Source: Gemmatimonadales bacterium (lineage in GTDB: Bacteria; Gemmatimonadota; Gemmatimonadetes; Gemmatimonadales; GWC2-71-9). Taken from it: a DNA stretch of 26,783 bases. The translations under genes were made by a program, and so were the position numbers. The notes beneath the pieces are model-generated. The model ran no database searches. It had not been told where the DNA came from and saw only the letters and a list, made by a program, of their open reading frames with translations. Shown in pieces: positions 13,920 to 21,854 of this stretch (its first letter is position 1; every line of letters starts with the position of its first letter). Location of the stretch: assembly GCA_025929805.1 (NCBI GenBank), contig JAICPP010000010.1, positions 1-26,783 of the forward strand, given 5' to 3'.

Positions 13920-16040
13920 ATGGGCCGAAAGTCACGCGCTACGCGTCGGTCTCGAGAGGCGCGATCCACCCCCGAAACCCCCGTAGTTGGGGATGGTGTA
14001 CGGCGTCGTCCAGCCGTGGCCATGCTCTCCCGCGAGCTGGCTGACTTTCTGGTCGAATTCTCCATCGTGCTCCACAAGCGGTCCATGTACCCGGCTGGGC
14101 ACCCGCATCTCCAGGATTCGGCCGAGCGTTTCGTGCGCCGTATGAACACTCTGCTGGAAGCTCGCGAGACTGTCACCCTCGGTGTGGCTCGGCATCGCCT
14201 TCTGATCGAGAGCGTAACCACCGATCCCAATAACGCGCTGCTGCGGGATCTGGCCCATCGCCTCCATCGTCATCGGATTGCTTCGGTTCACCTGGTCCGC
14301 GGCGCCACCCTGGAGGAGGTCGAGGGCTTGCTCAGCTGTTTGAGCTCGGATCCCAAGCGGGGGGAGGGACCGGTGGGCAAGCGTCTGGACCGGTTGGACT
14401 CATGGGCTCACGTCAGGCTGCGCCCGGTGGGATACGACCAGTTCGAGCTCCGCGAATCCAGCTCTGAGAACGAGTCCGACCAGCCGCCGCTGGAACCACG
14501 AGACAGCTGGGTGGAACTGGCTCAGCTGGCCCTGGCGAGCGAACAGCAGCGCGAGTCCGGCAAGGCCGATCCCCTCGTCGTTGCCGATGCCATTGGGCGG
14601 CAGTCGGGCGAGGTGGCGTACGATCGGGTAGTCCTCGGATACCTGGCGCGGGTTGCCGATGAGCTGTCCCGCCGGCGAGGTGGGGTCGCCCAGGACCAAT
14701 TGGCACAGCGGATCTCGAAGCTGATCCAGGCGCTCGACCCGGAGACGCTCCGACGGCTCTTGGAGGCAAGCGCGGACGCGGCGGAGCAAAGAAAGTTCGT
14801 GCTGAACGCCTCCCAGACCCTTGCGGCCGATGCAGTCCTTGAAGTCGTGGAGGCCGCGGCGCGGGCGTCTCACCAGACCATCTCGCACAACCTGCTGCGT
14901 CTCCTGCACAAGCTGGCGCACCACGCGGAACAGGGTGCGGCTGGCATCAGGGCGGAAGCCGACGGGGCCCTCCGCACCAACGTGGCCCGCCTGATCGCCG
15001 ACTGGGACCTGGAAGACCCCAATCCGTCACAGTACAACAGCATTCTCGAGGGGATGGTACGCCGGAGCTCGGCGGAGCTTTCCCTGATCGACCTCCAGTT
15101 GGGGTGCGATCCCGAAGTCGTCCTCAAGATGGCAGTCGAGCTGGATTGCGTGGGCCCGCCAGTGTACGCAGCGATTGATGCACTGCTCTCCCAGCGAGAG
15201 CTGGTCCGCATCACACAATGCCTCGAGATGGGGCCGCAGACCTCCGCCACGGAGAAGCTCTGGCGTTACCTGGCCACGCCGGAGCGGCTCCAACTGGAGC
15301 TTGCGTCCTCACCCTTCGACCAGCAGGCGGTCGCGATCCTGGTCCAGCGCATCGGTGCTGAAGCGGCTGATGCCTTGCTGGACCGGCTGGCCAGTGCCTC
15401 CGATCGGTCGACCAGAGCGGCCGTTTTCAAGCAGCTGCTCGTGCTGGGGCCTGATGTGGGAAGAGTGGCGGCGGCACGCCTGCCAGGGGCGCCCTGGTTC
15501 GTTCAGCGGAACATACTGGTACTCATCGGGCGGCTGGGGCCTTGGCCCGAGGGATTCTCACCCAGAGAGTATGCCACGAGTGCTGATGCCCGTATCCGCC
15601 GAGAGGCTATCAAGCTGATGCTGGACTCGGCTGACCACCACGGAGAGGCGGTCACGCTGGGCCTCGCGGACTCCGACGATGGCATCGTAGCATTGGCGCT
15701 TACAGCCGCGCTCGACGAGTGTCCGCCTGCAGCATTACCCGCGGCCCAGCGTATCGCCGCCGACACGAGGCGGTCATCCGAGGCCCGCGTCTTGGCCATC
15801 CGGACCCTGGCCCGCAGCCGGACCGCCGACGCTCTGCCGGTGCTGTGTGACCTGGTCATGCACCAGTGGCGTTGGCTGGGGCGTCGGCTGGCTCCGAAAT
15901 CTCCCGAGCTGCTGGCTGCATTGAGCGCCCTGGCATCCCATTGGTCCGAAGACCCGATGGCGGCGGAGGTGCTGACTCGCGCGCGGCAGCACTCCGATCA
16001 GGACATCCGGGCGGCGGCCAACGCCATCCACCATGAGTGA
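13920..16040 (+). CDS. HEAT-like helical repeat protein with an N-terminal module shared with the HD-GYP neighbour
   Basis: A 706-aa soluble protein starting at ATG 13920 (GAGG 7 nt upstream; the TTG just before is not needed). Residues 1-35 are basic and low-complexity. About 36-145 form a module with FSIVLHKRSMYPAGHPHLQ and a strand-rich middle, which matches the N-terminus of the next gene's protein. About 190-700 is almost wholly alpha-helical, with HEAT-like repeats that are clearest near the end (ADARIRREAIKLMLDSA, DSDDGIVALALTAALDE, SEARVLAIRTLARSRTADALPVLCDLV). HEAT arrays are protein-binding scaffolds. Its stop lies 8 nt inside the HD-GYP gene, so the two are translationally coupled and probably act together. 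Confidence 0.85.
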   Translation: MGRKSRATRRSREARSTPETPVVGDGVRRRPAVAMLSRELADFLVEFSIVLHKRSMYPAGHPHLQDSAERFVRRMNTLLEARETVTLGVARHRLLIESVTTDPNNALLRDLAHRLHRHRIASVHLVRGATLEEVEGLLSCLSSDPKRGEGPVGKRLDRLDSWAHVRLRPVGYDQFELRESSSENESDQPPLEPRDSWVELAQLALASEQQRESGKADPLVVADAIGRQSGEVAYDRVVLGYLARVADELSRRRGGVAQDQLAQRISKLIQALDPETLRRLLEASADAAEQRKFVLNASQTLAADAVLEVVEAAARASHQTISHNLLRLLHKLAHHAEQGAAGIRAEADGALRTNVARLIADWDLEDPNPSQYNSILEGMVRRSSAELSLIDLQLGCDPEVVLKMAVELDCVGPPVYAAIDALLSQRELVRITQCLEMGPQTSATEKLWRYLATPERLQLELASSPFDQQAVAILVQRIGAEAADALLDRLASASDRSTRAAVFKQLLVLGPDVGRVAAARLPGAPWFVQRNILVLIGRLGPWPEGFSPREYATSADARIRREAIKLMLDSADHHGEAVTLGLADSDDGIVALALTAALDECPPAALPAAQRIAADTRRSSEARVLAIRTLARSRTADALPVLCDLVMHQWRWLGRRLAPKSPELLAALSALASHWSEDPMAAEVLTRARQHSDQDIRAAANAIHHE

Positions 16041-17184
16041 TCCGGTCCGCTTCCTCGCAGCATTTTCTCAAGCGCTCTCCACAGTTGGGCTCTACGGCAA
16101 CGAGCATCCCGCCACCGTGCGGGCAACCCAGACAGCACTGGAGCGTCTAGGTGAGCTTCAGAGCTCAGGTTCGCCTCTGCAGTTCACCTTCCTCTCGGGC
16201 GAGGTCCTCTACGGCGCGGAGACCGTTCCGGAGCTCGAAGGGTGGGAATGGTCGAGCCGGCTCATCAAGGCCGGCATCGATCGCATTGAATTCACCGATA
16301 CGGTGCAGCCCGATCACTTCGCCCGATTTCTGATGTACCTGGCCGTTCGGCTGGGCATGCGGACCGCTTCGAGCATTGATCTGTGGCAGATGGGTGAGTC
16401 CTCGATTCGGTTCGGCCAGGTAACGGTGGGACACGACCAGGCCCCTCCCAAGGAAGCCCAGCTTCCGGTTGCGATGCTCAGTTACAGCCTGAAGGAGGAG
16501 CGGGAGACGATCGATTGGCTACACCAGGAGATTCAAGGCGGCGCCAAGCTCCCAATCGTCGAAGCCGATGCCGTAGTGCGCTCACTGTCGCTCGCGATGC
16601 ACGCGGAGCAGGCCATGGTGCTCCCGCTCCTGCAACTGAAGGAGTTCGACCAGTACACCACCACCCACTCTATGAACGTATCGGTGTTGGCGATGGCGCT
16701 GGGCGAGTTCCTCGAGCTTGGCGGATCGACCGTCCGTGCACTTGGGATCGCGGGACTGCTGCACGATCTCGGGAAGGTCTGCATCCCGCGGGACATCCTG
16801 ATCAAGCCGGGGAAGCTCACGGACTCGGAGCGCGACGTTATCCGGCAGCACCCCGTGGTGGGGGCCCGCATGCTCCTGGTCAGCCCTGACCCCATGGATC
16901 TTGCCGCCGTGGTGGCATACGAGCATCACGTCATGCTGGATGGGGGAGGATACCCGGCGCTACACGATGCACGGGGCGCACAGTACGCAAGCCGGCTGGT
17001 CCACGTCTGTGACGTCTACGACGCCCTCCGCACCAATCGTCCGTACCGTCCGGCCTGGGAATCGGAGCGGGCTATTGCATTTATCGAGGGGCGAGCCGGC
17101 ATCGAGTTCGATCCGGCCATCGCGCGATCGTTTATCGCAATGATGCGGAAATGGGATCGCCGGATTGCCGTGGTTCCGTTCTGA
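16033..17184 (+). CDS. HD-GYP domain phosphodiesterase (putative c-di-GMP hydrolase)
   Basis: A 383-aa protein. Residues 1-110 repeat the N-terminal module of the upstream HEAT-like protein (FSQALSTVGLYGNEHPATVR, then strands and TVQPDHFARFLMYLAVRLG). The C-terminal HD-GYP domain (about 205-375) has H212, the HD pair H244/D245 (GLLHDLGK with K248), H273 (RQHP), H298/H299 and GGGYP (304-308), then D327/D330. Active family members hydrolyse cyclic di-GMP using a two- or three-metal site. The usual HHExxDGxGYP reads HHVMLDGGGYP here, so one conserved Glu is Val. Its start overlaps the upstream gene by 8 nt, and its 3' end overlaps the convergent ypdA gene by 53 bp. Confidence 0.92.
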   Translation: MSDPVRFLAAFSQALSTVGLYGNEHPATVRATQTALERLGELQSSGSPLQFTFLSGEVLYGAETVPELEGWEWSSRLIKAGIDRIEFTDTVQPDHFARFLMYLAVRLGMRTASSIDLWQMGESSIRFGQVTVGHDQAPPKEAQLPVAMLSYSLKEERETIDWLHQEIQGGAKLPIVEADAVVRSLSLAMHAEQAMVLPLLQLKEFDQYTTTHSMNVSVLAMALGEFLELGGSTVRALGIAGLLHDLGKVCIPRDILIKPGKLTDSERDVIRQHPVVGARMLLVSPDPMDLAAVVAYEHHVMLDGGGYPALHDARGAQYASRLVHVCDVYDALRTNRPYRPAWESERAIAFIEGRAGIEFDPAIARSFIAMMRKWDRRIAVVPF

Positions 17185-18238
17185 CCGCTCCACCGGTCTG
17201 GAGCAGGTGCCGCACGATCAGGTCCCCGTGCCCTCGGGCATTCTCGATGAACAACCGGTTGGCATCGTTCCCGCTGGCAATGACTCCGGCCAGGTAGCAT
17301 CCGGCCACCGGAGTCGCCATGGTTGCCTCGTCGTGCGATGGCACGCCGGTAACTGGATCGACCGGGACACCGAGTCGCTGCAGCAGACTGGTATCGGCAT
17401 GGTAGCCGGTCATGGCCAGGACTGCGTCGGCTGGAATCAGCTCGACCCTGTCGCTGCCCTCGGAGACTACCGCCACGTGAGTCGGCGTAATCGAGCGTAC
17501 CCGTGAGCGCCAGCGGACGGCAATGCTCCCTTCTTTGACTCGATTCACGATGTCGGGCAGCACCCAGGCCTTGACCGTGTGATCGAAGCCCTCGCCGAAG
17601 TGAACCAGCGTGACGGTCGCTCCGGCCCGCCAGCTCTCCAGCGCCGCATCCACGCTGCTGTTCCCTGCCCCGATGACGATTACCCGCTGCCGCCAGTAGG
17701 GGTGACCCTCGACAAAGTAGTGGGTGACGTGCGGCAGGTTCTCGCCCGGGATATCGAGAAAGTTGGGATTGTCGTAGTAGCCGGTCGCGAACACCATGGC
17801 GTTGGCGTAATACCGCTTCTGGTCGTGCCGGCGCTGGACGTCGAGTCGGAACCTAGCCGCCGTCGGATTATCAGACACATTGGCGGCCTCCACCACATCT
17901 TCACCCGGGCGAATATCGAGCCCGTAGTGCTCGGCAACCCGGCGATAATAGATGAGCCCATCGCGGCGATTCGGCTTCTCGTGACTGGCGATGAACGGTA
18001 CGCCGCCGATCTCGATTCGTTCCGGCGTGGAGAAGAAGGTCATGCTGAGCGGGTAGCGTTCGATGGTGGACACGATGGTCCGCCGATCGAGGAGCACACA
18101 GCGGATGCCGGCCTGCTTTGCGGCAATGCCGACGGCCAATCCGCAGGGGCCGGCACCAATGACCAGCAGCTCCGTCTGCTCTGAGTTTGGCTGCTCCGCT
18201 GCCCCCTGGCCGGGCTCGTGGCGCCCTCCACCGCTCAT
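17132..18238 (-). CDS. ypdA: YpdA-family FAD/NADPH oxidoreductase (putative bacillithiol disulfide reductase)
   Basis: A 368-aa pyridine-nucleotide disulfide-type flavoprotein of the YpdA/Bdr group, which reduces bacillithiol disulfide in Firmicutes using NADPH. The FAD-binding motif is VIGAGPCGLAVG (about 26-37), with the Cys after GxGP that is typical of YpdA; the NADPH-binding motif is VIGAGNSSVDAAL (mid-protein); other family-like stretches are STPERIEIGGVPF, VFATGYYDNPNFLDIPGE and AVLAMTGYHADTSLL, and near the C-terminus CYLAGVIASGNDANRLFIENARGHG. ATG 18238 has AGAGGGGG close upstream and lies 12 nt after purA. No bacillithiol synthesis gene is in the window, so the thiol substrate is unproven. 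The last 53 bp overlap the HD-GYP gene on the other strand. Confidence 0.88.
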   Translation of the reverse strand: MSGGGRHEPGQGAAEQPNSEQTELLVIGAGPCGLAVGIAAKQAGIRCVLLDRRTIVSTIERYPLSMTFFSTPERIEIGGVPFIASHEKPNRRDGLIYYRRVAEHYGLDIRPGEDVVEAANVSDNPTAARFRLDVQRRHDQKRYYANAMVFATGYYDNPNFLDIPGENLPHVTHYFVEGHPYWRQRVIVIGAGNSSVDAALESWRAGATVTLVHFGEGFDHTVKAWVLPDIVNRVKEGSIAVRWRSRVRSITPTHVAVVSEGSDRVELIPADAVLAMTGYHADTSLLQRLGVPVDPVTGVPSHDEATMATPVAGCYLAGVIASGNDANRLFIENARGHGDLIVRHLLQTGGAVRTEPRQSGDPISASLR

Positions 18239-18250
18239 CTGACCCCCTCT

Positions 18251-19531
18251 TTACACTTCGATGATCTGGTCCCGCCGGGTTCCCACGCTGACGTAGCGCA
18301 CCGGAACCCCGGACAGGGTTTCCAATCGGTCCAGATAAGCCCGGGCCGGAGCCGGCAGGTCGGCCAGCTTGCGAGCGCCGCCGGTGGGCTGCCGCCATCC
18401 GGGATGAACCTCATACACTGGCTTGACCCGACCCAACGCCTCGGCCTCCGCGGGCATCTCCTCGCATGCCTCACCATCCAGGCGATACATGATTCCGATT
18501 GGGATCTCCGCGAAACTGTCCAGGACATCGAGCTTGGTTACCGCCAGTCCGGTCAGCCCGTTCACCCGAGTGGCATAGCGCACCACCGTCGCATCGAACC
18601 ACCCGCAGCGGCGCGGCCGACCGGTGACAGCGCCGAACTCGCCTCCCAGCTCCCGGAGGCGCTCACCATGCGGGCTTTCCGCCTCGGTAGGAAGTGGCCC
18701 GTTGCCCACTCGAGTGGTATACGCCTTCACCACGCCGAGCACTCCATGGATTCCAGTGGGCCCGATGCCGGAACCGACCGCCGCACCGCCGGCCGTCGTA
18801 TTGGAGGATGTCACGTAAGGGTAGGTACCATGATCGACATCCAGCAGTGCGCCCTGGGCGCCCTCCAGAAGTACCTTGCGCTTTTCCTGCAGCGCACGGT
18901 GAACCAGGAGGCCCGCATCCGTCGCCATGGGGAGGAGCCGGGGCGCCAATCGCTCCAGCATCGCGACGTGCAGTTCGAGATCAGCCCGCTCCGCACTCCC
19001 CATGAGGTCCAGCAGCTGGTTGGCCCGCTGCACCCGCTCGCCGAGCAAGGCACGCGCGCATTCGACTCGGCGCAGATCAACCACCCGAATGCCCCGGCGA
19101 CCGTACTTATCCTCGTAAGCCGGTCCGATGCCCCGGCCGGTCGTGCCGAGCTTCTGACTCTTCTCACTGGCCGCATCCAGCAGCTTGTGATAGGGCAGGA
19201 CCAGGTGGGCACGATCAGAGACATACAGGCGGCCGGTCGTATCGATGCCACGTTCGTGCAGGCTGTCGAGCTCGGCAAAGAGGTTCTCCGGCTCCAGCAC
19301 GACCCCGTTGCCGATTATGCAGGTGACACGCTGATGCAGAATACCGGAAGGAATCTGGCGTAAGACGAATTGCTTATCGCCGATGACGACGGTATGGCCG
19401 GCGTTGGCGCCGCCCTGGTAGCGGACCACCAGATCGGCCCGTTCCGCCAGCACATCGACCAGTTTTCCCTTGCCTTCATCTCCCCACTGTGCCCCGACGA
19501 CCACGACGCAGGTCGTCTTCGCGTCGAACAT
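18251..19531 (-). CDS. purA: Adenylosuccinate synthetase
   Basis: Catalyses the GTP-dependent joining of IMP and aspartate to adenylosuccinate, the first committed step of AMP synthesis; cytoplasmic homodimer of 426 aa, the normal length. Seen: the family P-loop GAQWGDEGKGK (13-23) with catalytic D18, GGANAGHT with catalytic H46, the IMP-binding TTGRGIGPAYEDK, LLEGAQGALLDVDHGTYPYVTSS and GRPRRCGWFD. ATG 19531 has GGAGAG about 6 nt upstream. It is followed 12 nt later by ypdA. Its leader contains a terminator hairpin between the likely promoter and the ribosome binding site. Confidence 0.98.
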   Translation of the reverse strand: MFDAKTTCVVVVGAQWGDEGKGKLVDVLAERADLVVRYQGGANAGHTVVIGDKQFVLRQIPSGILHQRVTCIIGNGVVLEPENLFAELDSLHERGIDTTGRLYVSDRAHLVLPYHKLLDAASEKSQKLGTTGRGIGPAYEDKYGRRGIRVVDLRRVECARALLGERVQRANQLLDLMGSAERADLELHVAMLERLAPRLLPMATDAGLLVHRALQEKRKVLLEGAQGALLDVDHGTYPYVTSSNTTAGGAAVGSGIGPTGIHGVLGVVKAYTTRVGNGPLPTEAESPHGERLRELGGEFGAVTGRPRRCGWFDATVVRYATRVNGLTGLAVTKLDVLDSFAEIPIGIMYRLDGEACEEMPAEAEALGRVKPVYEVHPGWRQPTGGARKLADLPAPARAYLDRLETLSGVPVRYVSVGTRRDQIIEV

Positions 19532-19550
19532 GTCATCTCTCCGGCTGTAA

Positions 19551-19576
19551 CAATAAAAGAGCCCCTCGCGGGGCTC
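19551..19576 (-). terminator. Intrinsic terminator hairpin in the purA leader
   Basis: On the minus strand, GAGCCCC (19576-19570), GCGA loop, GGGGCTC (19565-19559), followed by TTTTATTG: a 7-bp GC stem with a tetraloop and U-run. It lies 41 nt after the M28 peptidase stop and only some 10 nt before the purA Shine-Dalgarno. It may terminate the upstream operon, attenuate purA, or both. Confidence 0.8.
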
Positions 19577-19591
19577 CGGCGTCCTTGGGCA

Positions 19592-19620
19592 AAGCTATCT
19601 ATCGCCGCTTCCCCCGTCAA
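19592..19620 (-). promoter_or_regulatory. Possible purA promoter upstream of the terminator
   Basis: Minus strand TTGACG (19620-19615, overlapping the M28 stop), a 17-nt spacer, then TAGCTT (19597-19592). The -35 matches consensus at 5 of 6; the -10 is weak (3 of 6). A start near 19585 would place the terminator hairpin inside the purA 5' leader. Confidence 0.4.
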
Positions 19621-20711
19621 TTCGAAGCCATCAACCCCGGGACCTCGCTCACTATAGCCTTGCCCACTTGCTCGGCAGTTGCCAAGGAAAGATCGTGGGG
19701 GGTGTCACCGGGAGTGTGGATCCGTCGCAGGGTTCTCCAGGTTAGGCGTCCTATTGTTATGCTGCGCGCTCCCGTCCTGGCCAGCGGGGCACTGTCGACA
19801 AAAATTCCAAGCGGTAATCGCCGGGACCGGATGGGCAGCCCCAGTGGCGTTAGTCGAGCGGCCAGGTTGCGGGCGAGGCGTTCGCCGCGGGCGTCGTGAC
19901 TCACCAGATAGAGTTTTCCTTCCTCATCGAGTGTATCGAGGTTCACAAACTCGATGTCTCCTGAGACGGGCATGTGACGGGCGAACACCCGGGCACCGAC
20001 CAGCCCGAACTCTTCTGCGCTGGTGATGAGAATACCGGTATGGGGATCGGCTATTGTTTCCGCAGCGAACAGCGCGGCGATCACCCCCGTGCCATTGTCC
20101 CGGGCTCCCAGCGATCGGCCACTGAGCCGCCCCCGGCCGGCCAGGTACCCACTGGCCAGCGCCAGCCCCGCGGCCAGGATCAGCCATCCCACCGGCAGCG
20201 TCCCGCTCAGGCGCACCACACTCAACACCGTCAACACGACGCTGGCAAGGACAGTAGCCCACACCGCTACCAGACGCCCCGCCATCGAGTGCCCCTGCGC
20301 TTTGGTATCTAGGTGCGCGACGATCCATCGGGTTGGCGCAATGCCCCGCGTCGCGATGAGATTGGCATCTTCGCGAGGAGCCTCACCCAGCGGGGCCCAA
20401 CCGAGACCTACGCCGGTGACTACCACCAGCAGAGCGAGGAGACCCGCAACCCAGATCGCCAGTGCGGCCCAGGATGGCAGAGTTTCGGTGTGGAGGAAGG
20501 GCAGCAAAACAAGCGCAAGCCCGCCCAAACCGGCGCCGAAGATGGGAAAGGCCTGAAGGCTGGCGGGACTGAAGCTGAACTTCTGTACTTCTACCTTGTA
20601 TCCCAGCCCGGTGAGGTGATTGCGAATGAGCTCCCGAGCTCTCTCGGCCTCAACGGTGCCGGCTTCCCGCGGGAGTGAGAGCAGCTGCCGGCCTACTTCC
20701 TCTATTCCCAC
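19617..20711 (-). CDS. M28-family metallopeptidase with membrane helices inserted
   Basis: A 364-aa membrane-anchored aminopeptidase-like protein. The M28 metal and catalytic residues are all present: H133-x-D135 (VAHLDTK), bridging D205 (GARDNGTG), E233/E234 (TSAEEFG), D259 (VNLDT) and H332 (RIHTPGDT). Four hydrophobic segments lie at about 53-72, 80-103, 145-166 and 171-190; the first pair precedes the catalytic domain and the second pair sits between the first and second metal ligands. There is no signal peptide, so the catalytic side is probably cytoplasmic but this is uncertain. GTG start 20711 with AGGAAG 8 nt upstream. It follows pilT by 17 nt and likely shares its transcript. Confidence 0.85.
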   Translation of the reverse strand: MGIEEVGRQLLSLPREAGTVEAERARELIRNHLTGLGYKVEVQKFSFSPASLQAFPIFGAGLGGLALVLLPFLHTETLPSWAALAIWVAGLLALLVVVTGVGLGWAPLGEAPREDANLIATRGIAPTRWIVAHLDTKAQGHSMAGRLVAVWATVLASVVLTVLSVVRLSGTLPVGWLILAAGLALASGYLAGRGRLSGRSLGARDNGTGVIAALFAAETIADPHTGILITSAEEFGLVGARVFARHMPVSGDIEFVNLDTLDEEGKLYLVSHDARGERLARNLAARLTPLGLPIRSRRLPLGIFVDSAPLARTGARSITIGRLTWRTLRRIHTPGDTPHDLSLATAEQVGKAIVSEVPGLMASN

Positions 20712-20728
20712 ATTGGCAGCTTCCTGGG

Positions 20729-21817
20729 TCAGGATGACGCTACCCGCTTGGACCGCCGCGTGCCGGCGCCGGTACTGATCGTGTTGCCTGCGGTGGCCAG
20801 TGCGGCACGCTGTGTGTCGGGGGTAATCTGATCCGACTCGATCAGCTCCTCGAGATGTTGTTCATAGGTCTGCGTCCCCAAATCCTTGCGGCCCTCTCCC
20901 ATGATCCGCTTGACCTGAGCGACGCGCTCAGGGTCCTTCAGGGACTCGCGCACCGCGGGAGTCGCGATCAGCACCTCGACAGCCGCTACCCTGCCGTCGT
21001 CGGCCTTCTTGGGAAGCAGTTGTTGGGAAACGATGGCGCGTACCGCCTCGGAAAAGCGCATCCTGCCCACCTCCCGCTCTTCCGGGGGCAGGGTGCCGAT
21101 GACGCGCTCGATGGTAGCCACCACATCCGGAGTGGCGATGGTTCCGATCACCAGCCGCCCGGTTTCCGCTGCCTTCAACGCCGTATCGATGGTGGCGGCG
21201 TCGGCGATATCCCCCAGCACTACGACATCGGGATCCTGCCGCAGTGCCGCCCGTAAGCCCACCGCCAGGCTGTCGGTGTCGACGCCGACCTCACGCTGAG
21301 TAATGGAGCAACTCAGGTCCCGGTGCAGAAACTCGATAGGGTTTTCAATGGTGACAACGTGCTTGTGCAGCGTCCGATTGATGTGGTGAACCATGGCGGC
21401 CACGGTGGAGCTCTTTCCGCTCCCGCTGACCCCACTGACCAGAACCAGCCCCCGCTCTGATTCGGCAATCTGCTTCAAGATCTCGGGAAGGCCGAGTGAC
21501 TCGATGGTGGGTACGGTAAAAGGAATCACCCGCATCACGATCATGAATGACGAGCGCTGACGGAGCACATTCACCCGGAACCGACCCACCCCCGGCATAC
21601 CCCAGGAGCAATCGAAATCGCGCAGCCGCTCGATGCGGGCACGATCTTCCTCGCTACTGATCAGCTTGAGTGCGATGGACTTGGTCTGATCCGGTGTTAG
21701 CCGCTGCTTGGTGAGCGGGACCAGCTTGCCGTTAATCCGGGCTCGGAAGACATCCCCGGCCTTGATGTGGAGATCTGATGCCCCGCGCTCCACCGCTGCT
21801 TTGATGATCTTTTCCAA
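20729..21817 (-). CDS. PilT-family type IV pilus ATPase, divergent
   Basis: A 362-aa secretion/retraction ATPase of the PilT/PilU family. Typical N-terminus (AAVERGASDLHIKAGD ... RINGKLVPL), Walker A SGVSGSGKSST (K135), Asp box VVTIENPIEF (E158). Two core motifs differ from PilT: the Walker B GEMRD is GDIAD (201-206 region, Glu to Asp 203) and the His box TLHTxSA is TIATPD, without His. The C-terminal AIRNLIRE motif is also weak (ATPAVRESLKDPE). It may be a PilU-like accessory ATPase or have low activity. TTG 21817 is the first possible start, since an in-frame stop lies at 21851-21853; no Shine-Dalgarno is visible. No pilin or pilC gene is near. Confidence 0.88.
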   Translation of the reverse strand: MEKIIKAAVERGASDLHIKAGDVFRARINGKLVPLTKQRLTPDQTKSIALKLISSEEDRARIERLRDFDCSWGMPGVGRFRVNVLRQRSSFMIVMRVIPFTVPTIESLGLPEILKQIAESERGLVLVSGVSGSGKSSTVAAMVHHINRTLHKHVVTIENPIEFLHRDLSCSITQREVGVDTDSLAVGLRAALRQDPDVVVLGDIADAATIDTALKAAETGRLVIGTIATPDVVATIERVIGTLPPEEREVGRMRFSEAVRAIVSQQLLPKKADDGRVAAVEVLIATPAVRESLKDPERVAQVKRIMGEGRKDLGTQTYEQHLEELIESDQITPDTQRAALATAGNTISTGAGTRRSKRVASS

Positions 21818-21854
21818 CCGGGCCGCCCGGGTAAAGGTGTCTGTCCGCCGTCAC

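Noticed and set aside
18218..19363. Long open frame of 381 codons on the plus strand opposite purA
   Set aside because: It mirrors purA codons, has no recognisable domain and no ribosome binding site; purA is certain. Typical antisense frame in high-GC DNA.
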